Assembly (NCBI RefSeq): GCF_003448965.1
Contig: NZ_QRGC01000008.1
Location: forward strand, 1-64,000
DNA from: Oceanicella sp. SM1341
GTDB lineage: Bacteria > Pseudomonadota > Alphaproteobacteria > Rhodobacterales > Rhodobacteraceae
Length of the DNA: 64,000 bases
Direction: 5' to 3'
The first letter of the stretch is position 1; every line of letters starts with the position of its first letter. Shown piece by piece: positions 63,551 to 64,000 of this stretch. The position numbers and the translations under genes were made by a program. The notes below the pieces were generated by a model, which was given only the letters and a program-made list of their open reading frames with translations, made no database searches and was not told the DNA's origin.

Positions 63551-64000
63551 TCAGCTCACCCGGTCGAGCATGCGCACGAGGTCGACGACGCTGCCGGCCT
63601 CCATCTTGCGCATCAGGTTGCCGCGGTGGAGCTTCACCGTGGCCTCGGAGAGGCCCAGCTCCCCGGCGATCTGCTTGTTGAGCAGGCCGCGGGCCACGCC
63701 CGCGCCCACATCGCGCTCGCGCGGGGTGAGGCTGTCGTAGCGGCGGCGCAGCCGGACGAGCTGGCAGCGGCCTGAGCGCCGCGCCCTGTGGCTCTCGATC
63801 GCCTGGTGGATCGCGTCGAGCAGCTCCTGGTGGCGCACCGGCTTGGTGAGAAACTCGAAGGCCCCGGCCTTCATCGCGCGCACGGACATCGGGACATCGG
63901 CATGGCCGGAGATGAAGATCACCGGCAGGTCGGCGCCGCCGCGCACCATCGCGTCGTGGAAGTCGATGCCGCTGCGCCCGGGCAGGCGGACGTCGAGCAC
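63551..64000 (-). CDS. FixJ/NarL-type response regulator (5' end outside window)
   Basis: 149 residues visible; the N-terminus lies beyond the window edge. The phosphoacceptor Asp is in LDVRLPGRSG, the Ser/Thr and Lys switch residues in FISGHADVPM and LTKPVRHQEL, then a LuxR-type HTH (SLTPRERDVGAGVARGLLNKQIAGELGLSEATVKLHRGNL) of the FixJ/NodW kind. The sensor kinase should lie just beyond the edge. Targets are unknown. Confidence 0.87.
   Translation of the reverse strand: MLDVRLPGRSGIDFHDAMVRGGADLPVIFISGHADVPMSVRAMKAGAFEFLTKPVRHQELLDAIHQAIESHRARRSGRCQLVRLRRRYDSLTPRERDVGAGVARGLLNKQIAGELGLSEATVKLHRGNLMRKMEAGSVVDLVRMLDRVS

Overview
High-GC DNA (about 70% or more by eye) with many tripartite tricarboxylate (TTT) transporters, D-apiose-type and acid-sugar catabolic genes, CoxS/CoxL-like hydroxylases and very short intergenic SD-driven gene junctions (ATGA/GTGA overlaps). 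This fits an alphaproteobacterium, most likely Rhodobacterales. No rRNA, tRNA, CRISPR, IS element or replication gene was found. The window looks like a catabolic, accessory stretch of a chromosome or megaplasmid.

Layout. (1) 204-4272: a SARP/BTAD-alpha/beta-hydrolase fusion regulator, divergent from a cytochrome P450, followed by an HTTM membrane protein and a small protein of unknown family. (2) 4273-15340: two paralogous, inverted GH9 endoglucanase-like genes (CBM2-like + Calx-beta + GH9). They flank a complete three-subunit membrane-bound sugar/polyol dehydrogenase (small subunit, GMC flavoprotein, triheme cytochrome c). Conserved non-coding DNA follows each GH9 gene. (3) 15402-16765: Nudix hydrolase and pyridoxal kinase. 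(4) 17290-29118: an apparently complete D-apiose locus. It has a ribose-type ABC importer, a Gfo/Idh/MocA dehydrogenase (ApsD-like), a lactonase candidate (ApnL-like), apionate oxidoisomerase (ApnO-like), a DUF1537 kinase (OiaK-like), a RuBisCO-like protein (OiaX/OiaT-like) and a GntR regulator. Three copies of one 17-bp operator candidate tie it together. (5) 29349-37313: TctCBA + LacI, divergent from an IlvD/Edd dehydratase, a DapA-family enzyme and an RraA-family protein. This is an acid-sugar (aldonate) catabolic unit with two matching LacI-type operators.

(6) 37336-39559: a DHA2-type MFS exporter and its divergent MarR regulator with a 10-bp-arm inverted repeat between them. (7) 39928-48480: GntR regulator, alpha/beta hydrolase, C45-type Ntn acyltransferase/hydrolase and a dipeptide-type ABC importer whose two ATPases are fused by a repeat-containing linker. 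(8) 48488-54083: SMR pump, metallo-beta-lactamase-fold hydrolase, IorAB-like molybdenum hydroxylase and an SGNH esterase-like protein. (9) 55018-62051: HutC-type GntR regulator, isocitrate lyase/PEP-mutase family lyase, TctCBA and LeuCD-like hydratase. I read this as an import-hydrate-cleave route for a methylated C5-C6 dicarboxylate. (10) 62147-64000: PfkB-family kinase and, running off the window, a FixJ/NarL-type response regulator.

Most catabolic units follow one plan: a binding-protein-dependent importer, two to four enzymes, one local regulator, and a palindromic or repeated operator at the divergent promoter.
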